Of a DNA stretch of 64,000 nucleotides, positions 59,401 to 64,000 are shown piece after piece; the first letter of the stretch is position 1, and each line of letters begins with the position of its first letter. The DNA lies in the NCBI GenBank assembly GCA_036852015.1, contig JAANDG010000027.1:310001-374000 (forward strand), given 5' to 3'. The position numbers and the translations under genes are program-made. The stretch is from Pelodera strongyloides (Eukaryota; Nematoda; Chromadorea; Rhabditida; Rhabditidae). The notes beneath the pieces are model-generated. The model was not told where the DNA came from and made no database searches. It saw nothing but the letters and a program-made list of their open reading frames with translations.

Positions 59401-62400
59401 GTGTTGCCCACCATCCACCCACTACTATAATAATAATAATAATTTATTACGCACACATAAAATTCATGAGAAAAATATATGCAACGTACAGTTTTGTCGA
59501 GTAAAGCAACAGTCAACAGTAGCACAAATACAAAAATGAAGAATAAATAAAGTGACACATTATACAGAAATCTATGAAGCTAAGTGCGGAGTTTCCTCAA
59601 TCATAATAGAAGTTCTATGTACAAATGAATGCCTACGAACCATTTTAGTTGCTCTGGGAATAACGATCCTACTCCTGCCCCTACGGGAAGAGTAAGCAAA
59701 GGGTCTGAACTTGAACATTCTCTGCAAGCTCGCACCACATTTCCCAGCTAAAATTTTTCGTAGCATTTTAGCATCTGCTCTTTTTCTACGATTCACAAGT
59801 AAATCTAATTTCAAAGCGTCATTTCTTACACTGGGAGGGGGCGTATCAGCATATCTAAGTAAATGAGATCGCATAAAAACACGCTTGGTAAACATTCGTT
59901 GAATTCTTTCTAAGGCTAATTTGTCTCTCTGCTTGTACGGGTTAAATACAACGGAACCTGATTCGAGAATAGACCTCACATATAAACAATAAGCTAGAAC
60001 AAGGATCTTTGCTTTGTGAGTTTTTAGTGTACGAAAAAGGGCAAACATCCTCTTTCGAGCCTGGTTACAAATAAACGACACATGCCTAGAAAAACTAAGA
60101 TTTTCGGTAATAAAAAAGCCTAAGTCCTTAACTTCAGTTACCTTCGAAATTACAGTACCATTGCAAATATAGTCTGGTTTGGGATTTCGAGCACCAATAT
60201 ATAGTGCTTGACACTTGTGAGGTGCCAACGGCAACTGAAAGCTAACCGACCACTCATAAACAAAGTCTATTGATTGTTGCAAGTGAACAACATCATTCGC
60301 TGATTTGATTACTCTATAAATCTTAATATCATCAGCATACATGACAAAATGAGTACCAGAATTTCGTAAAACCGAAGCAAGATCAGATGTAAAAAGAGAG
60401 AACAGAATAGTTTTAACCCTAGTTCCAAAGTTTCTGGATCGTTGTCCCAATCGAAGAAGCATCGTTTACTTGTATTTTTAGGCAGATCGTGAAACATTGT
60501 GTCATCGCTAACCTAACATTTTAATTAGTGTAAACTGGTGAACATTTGTAGCTCAGGTCTGTGACGATGTTGGATCTTGCCTAACCTTTCCTTGTAGTTT
60601 ACCTTAACTGTAGGATCACATATTACATTTCTAGAGTGACCGACTCCATCGACCGCCGCCTCCAGACCCGAAAGATCTTCCGGAGGTGCCCACGAAGATC
60701 TTCGGCCCAGTCTTGGCCAAGAGTATGGCAGACATCCGATCACATGTGGCCGAAGTGCACAGTCGATGTAGTAGAGCTAACTGTGAGTTGGAAATTTTTT
60801 AATCTTGGGATGAGGGAACTATAAATAAGGAGGAAAATAGAAAAGGTATAGAGGTGCGAGGTGCGAGGTGCGAGGTGCAATTATCGCACATTACAGTATA
60901 ACTATTCATAAGTTGGTGTTGGATCAAGTGCAAGTGCTTATGGTGGATATCGAGCAGGGTAGCGAACATTTTATTTTGTTGACGCAAGATTTCTTCAGCC
61001 TTGGAAGAAAGAGACTGCACTTGGTCAATTTATTATCGCTTGATTTACGAAAGGACTTACATGAAAATGAGAAAAACCGAAGAGATAATGTGAAACAAGA
61101 AAATTTGAAAAATATGAGAGAAATTGTGAAGAAAAGAAGAACTTGTTCCAAAATTCAGGATTGAAATTAGACTCGTCACAGCTCTTTTACTTATTTACTC
61201 GTTTTTTTTCCACAGAATAAACTGAAATCTAGGCCTCTGTTTTGGTTTGGTCATAATTCGTTTGTAGAAATTATTATAATCAATAAGGAAGTTTGATGTA
61301 TTAGACTTGGAACATGGTGGCATTTTCCATATGGACGCGTTTTATTTCGGAAAACCCGGACTACGGTATTTCAATAGCTCACCTCAAGTTCCAAGAAGTA
61401 TTTTCGAATGGGTAAATGGGAATGTACCTCATAGCATACTGATGAGTGGCTCGTTTTTTTTGCGGCAAACTAACAAATTGAGGTTGTCTAACTTTATTCA
61501 TTGTTAGAAAAGAAAAGCATACTGCGGTATTGAAACCTTATGAATTATTTATCTAAAATCTCATTTCGCGTAAAGCACGTGCCTAATCCATTGTAGATTA
61601 CAATAGTGTTGTTCTATTTCTGTTGTAGCGGTGGCTACTGGTCGAACGCCTCAGACACGCCGGCGTGCAACAAATCGTGCCCCGCCCTCACCGACACCGT
61701 TGAGGACACCGTCTAGAAGTAAGTTGTGCTATAGTGCTATGCTTAAAGCGAAATAGCAGCCGGTTTTTGAAACGCATCTCAAATATCTGCATTCTTATGC
61801 GTTATGCTAATTCGGGTAGAATTGGGGTCTATTTTTTATTCTAATTTATGCTCCTTTGCATATGATGCATAAGAAAGGAGAGGTACTCGATGCGGTTCAA
61901 AAACCGGCCAGTATTTCGCTAGTTTATTTACTCCCTATTTTCTATATCTGTGGGTAGAGGATAGAAAGTTGTAGGTTGTAGAAATATGTGTAGGATTCGG
62001 CACCGACTTCTACAAGATATTCGGGGTTCAGTGTTTCTTCTTATTCCGTTCCGGCTTATAGGTTTATGAAAGTTAGACCCTTCATGATCATCAACAGAGA
62101 AGAGCAATTTGATTGGTTCCGTGCCGGAAGCCGGAATACGCATTTTTTTTTCTTGTAATTGTTAAACACTGAACATATTACAAAATAGGAAATGTCGAAG
62201 AGGGAGGCGGCTAGTTTAATCACGGGACAAGTTTTTGGATGTTCTTTGGTAAGTATCGTATGCATAATCATTAAAAAAATTTCAGCTGACAGCAACAGTG
62301 CAGTGAATCGTATGCGAAGCGACCCGAGTGCCGGGATGAGACCGGTGGAAAAGGAGGTTCCATTTGAGGTACGGTAACGGTGTCTAACTTTTGTATTTTA

Positions 62401-64000
62401 TGTTTACAGCCGGGCGTAAGTTACGCATTTACATAGAATCAAGCAATCAAGCACGTAGGCTATTTCAAGTGTGTGTTTTTAGTGAAACCTAGAGCATCCA
62501 AACGTTTTGAACCATTCGCTAGTCAGACTAACTTCATTCACTCGTAGGATTTAAAGCGAAATACCAGCCGGTTTTTGAAACATATCGAGTACACCAGCAT
62601 TCTTAAGCAGCTTATGCAAATGAACATAAATTAGAATAAAACATCGAGCGTAAGAATTCAATTGTCCACGATGCGTTAAGCAAACTTTTTTCAAAGAATC
62701 CAATAAACATTCTCTGTAATATATAAAATCGTCCTACTGTTCTCGTTGGCCGTTCCCTTATTTGTATTATTTGTATAGCGTGTGAATGTTTGCGTTTCTG
62801 TGCGCCGCTTTGCAATAAAGCACTTGACCACTTGAACGTGTTAGTGTGAGCCGAGTGTGGAGTTTGGTGTGAGAATGCGAAGCTTTAGAAGTCTTGCATC
62901 GGTGGACAGTTGTTTGATTCACAAATAATTTTTGTCACTATTACCTGCACATTTTCTTTATATGATTTCCAAACCCAGCTCAATTACTTTATATTAAACA
63001 CTGTGTGAGTGAGAAGCTGAGCCTATTGAATGTGCTCAGCCTGTGTGTGTGCTTCGGTGCTTCGCTTTTCCATTCAGTTTATCTGGAGGATTTTTTCTTT
63101 CAACTTTCAATGACACGACGTATGTACGTAGTAATCAGTTGTTAATTTCCATATTTACCATCTAGGATGTTTGGAAGGTTGACTTTCCAGCACAGTTTCT
63201 TTGTTTCTTATCTTTTTGTTTCTTTGTTGCAGGTGCCCCTCCGACGCACTCCCTCGGATAAAAAGCACTGGCCGTCGACACCACCACCTGATCCGAGACA
63301 GCCAACCACGATGACGACCACCACGGCAGGACAGCAATATGGGTGAGTTTTATTTTTCATTTTGTTGAATGTCTTCATTCCTTCGTTGTCTGCGTTTTCG
63401 CTTGCTCTGCCTTGCGCTTCCCGCCTTTTTGTGTGTTCTTTGGCGTCGTGTGTGGGAGTCACTAGTCATCAGAAGGTGTCAAACTTTCCGAGATCAGTGT
63501 GGGCCTAATTTACGTCGAATTAGAAGTGAAGTCTTTTATTACTGCAGAGGCGGTCGCCCTGCAATGGGTGTTCCGGCGGCTGGCATCCTCTCGCAACAAT
63601 ATCAGAATCAGAATTCGCCGAACAGACAACAATCGATGTCAAATAGGTACGGATTCAGGTTTCGTTGGGTTGGGTCTACTGTTATTTAATATTCTTCTGA
63701 ACCCTTCATCTCTAGGGAAAGTACATGATATGCACGGAAAAATCTATGACGTCATCGTATTTTCGATCCCAAGTCGTTTTCTTGTTATAACCGTACCCCA
63801 GCTACGGTTACAGTATACTAGCCTAATTGCCTAAGACTTAGCAACTGGCAAATTAGCCTCTAGCGGTAGCTGCTGCTGCGCACTTATTATTTACTCACAC
63901 TCGGTATAGTCACAATAATATTGTATGTTGTGAATTTACTCATTTTAATAAATTTGTACCAATTTCAGTGCTCCATCATCCACAAATAAGTCGTTCACAA
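53475..64000 (+). CDS. tbc-17: RN-tre/USP6NL-like TBC-domain Rab GTPase-activating protein (3' end beyond window)
   Basis: RabGAP that stimulates GTP hydrolysis by Rab GTPases in endocytic or secretory traffic. Exons: about 53475-54352, 54670-54773, 55006-55088, 55292-55466, (55744-55821), 56096-56152, 56398-56516, 57072-57138, 57596-57698, 57963-58057, 58406-58491, 58762-58838, 59178-59302, 60635-60782, 61629-61718, 62286-62368, 63233-63342, 63548-63646, and 63969 onward. An acidic, Ser-rich N-terminal region precedes the TBC domain. The domain opens with [11 protein letters not shown] and [11 protein letters not shown], has the arginine-finger motif IDLDINRTY in 56398-56516 and the glutamine-finger motif YCQ|GMSQ split across two exons, then FFVPGFPKL and [15 protein letters not shown]. 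These match the human USP6NL subfamily closely. A Pro/Arg/Thr-rich tail follows. The first exon boundary is uncertain (CAG at 53474 or AAG further in). The symbol rests on remembered C. elegans synteny with cox-10. Confidence 0.93.
55744..55821 (+). other. In-frame extra (probably alternative) exon in the TBC domain
   Basis: A 26-codon segment, phase 0 at both ends, is bounded by TACAG and GTAAGA. Its end, [15 protein letters not shown], parallels the end of the preceding exon, [15 protein letters not shown]. Both would splice to VWPRLLG in the next exon. Including it places two copies of the WxGxxxxxR element in a row; skipping it gives the canonical TBC sequence. Confidence 0.6.
56774..56946. 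mobile_element. Foldback MITE in a TBC-gene intron, TTAA flanks
   Basis: Left arm AGGGACAAGCCCATCAAA; right arm is its inverted copy ending TGATGGGCCTGTCCCT. A nearly perfect inner palindrome surrounds GCTTGATAGTCATTATGAAC. TTAA flanks both ends. Confidence 0.85.
57257..57300 (-). mobile_element. Possible 3'-terminal fragment of a related non-LTR element
   Basis: On the minus strand the sequence reads CGTAATAAATG followed by tandem TTATG/TTACG. The CGTAATAAAT followed by a short tandem repeat is shared with the 3' end of the reverse-transcriptase element at 59.4 kb. The match is too short to be certain. Confidence 0.3.
59426..60462 (-). mobile_element. 5'-truncated non-LTR retrotransposon (reverse transcriptase remnant) in a TBC-gene intron
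   Basis: A 296-codon minus-strand frame (60462-59572) encodes the C-terminal part of a LINE-type reverse transcriptase. It has a decayed [10 protein letters not shown] block (motif 4 region), the catalytic MYADDIKIY (Y/FADD box), then HKCQALYIG and VKDLGFFI, as in jockey/CR1-like elements. A typical long C-terminal thumb region follows. The 5' half, including the endonuclease and RT motifs 0-3, is missing. After the stop, about 110 bases of 3' UTR end in CGTAATAAATT and a (TTA)n tail near 59426-59450, which is typical of CR1-like 3' ends. It lies antisense in the intron between 59302 and 60635. The frame is open, so the insertion may be fairly young. Confidence 0.85.
61747..61920. mobile_element. 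MITE copy in a TBC-gene intron
   Basis: AGCGAAATAGCAGCCGG at the left and CCGGCCAGTATTTCGCT at the right. The left TTAA is intact; the right flank has mutated to AGTT. Confidence 0.8.
62555..62675. mobile_element. Truncated MITE copy in a TBC-gene intron
   Basis: TTAA then AGCGAAATACCAGCCGG, to CAATTGTCCACGATGCG; the right terminal repeat is missing. Confidence 0.75.

Noticed and set aside
60799..61507. Small frames on both strands in the TBC intron after 60782
   Set aside because: Short, overlapping and without splice-consistent neighbours. The minus-strand coiled-coil-like frame is preceded by two stops.

Overview
This window is nematode nuclear DNA, most likely from a clade V (rhabditid or diplogastrid) worm. 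Four things point there: a worm-type vitellogenin with vitellogenin-style promoter elements, a multi-exon serpentine chemoreceptor of the Sra/Srab/Sre superfamily, a cox-10 gene followed on the same strand by an RN-tre/USP6NL-type TBC gene, and many short GT-AG introns. I cannot name the species. The C. elegans neighbourhood of cox-10 and tbc-17 (Y46G5A) is quoted from memory and should be checked.

Layout. 1-10.3 kb has no protein gene I can support; it holds TTAA-flanked MITEs, foldbacks, CT/GA microsatellites, tandem repeats and tRNA-like (SINE) fragments. 10.5-15.5 kb, minus strand, is a seven-exon, 294-residue chemoreceptor. Its last intron contains a 1.46-kb non-coding LTR-like element flanked by the 5-bp duplication CTCCG. 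15.5-22.8 kb is repeat-rich and gene-free. 22.9-28.7 kb, minus strand, is a complete five-exon vitellogenin of 1642 residues with TATA, GATA and TGTCAAT sites upstream. 32.5-37.1 kb, plus strand, is a complete eleven-exon heme O synthase gene (cox-10, 424 residues). 43.4-46.5 kb, plus strand, is a gene for a low-complexity Gly/Ser/Tyr/Gln-rich protein, possibly the 5' part of the next locus. From about 53.5 kb to beyond the right edge runs the RN-tre/USP6NL-like RabGAP; one of its introns carries an antisense, 5'-truncated non-LTR retrotransposon.

The most unusual content is in the LTR-like element. Each of its three LTR copies carries a complete set of hammerhead ribozyme core residues (CUGAUGA, GAAA, GUA) with three matching helices, but the strands come in the reverse circular order from the known type I, II and III hammerheads. 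The fold is therefore a pseudoknot, held by a fourth helix that changes in compensatory fashion between copies. The element resembles plant retrozymes (small LTR elements with a hammerhead in each LTR), but it is in an animal and has a hammerhead topology I do not know to have been described. Cleavage has not been shown; the evidence is sequence, pairing and covariation.

The genes have separate jobs: yolk protein production (intestinal in worms), heme A synthesis for cytochrome c oxidase, Rab GTPase control in membrane traffic, and chemosensation. Nothing here suggests a shared pathway. cox-10, the Gly/Ser-rich gene and the TBC gene share a strand but lie kilobases apart, so a compact operon is not evident.
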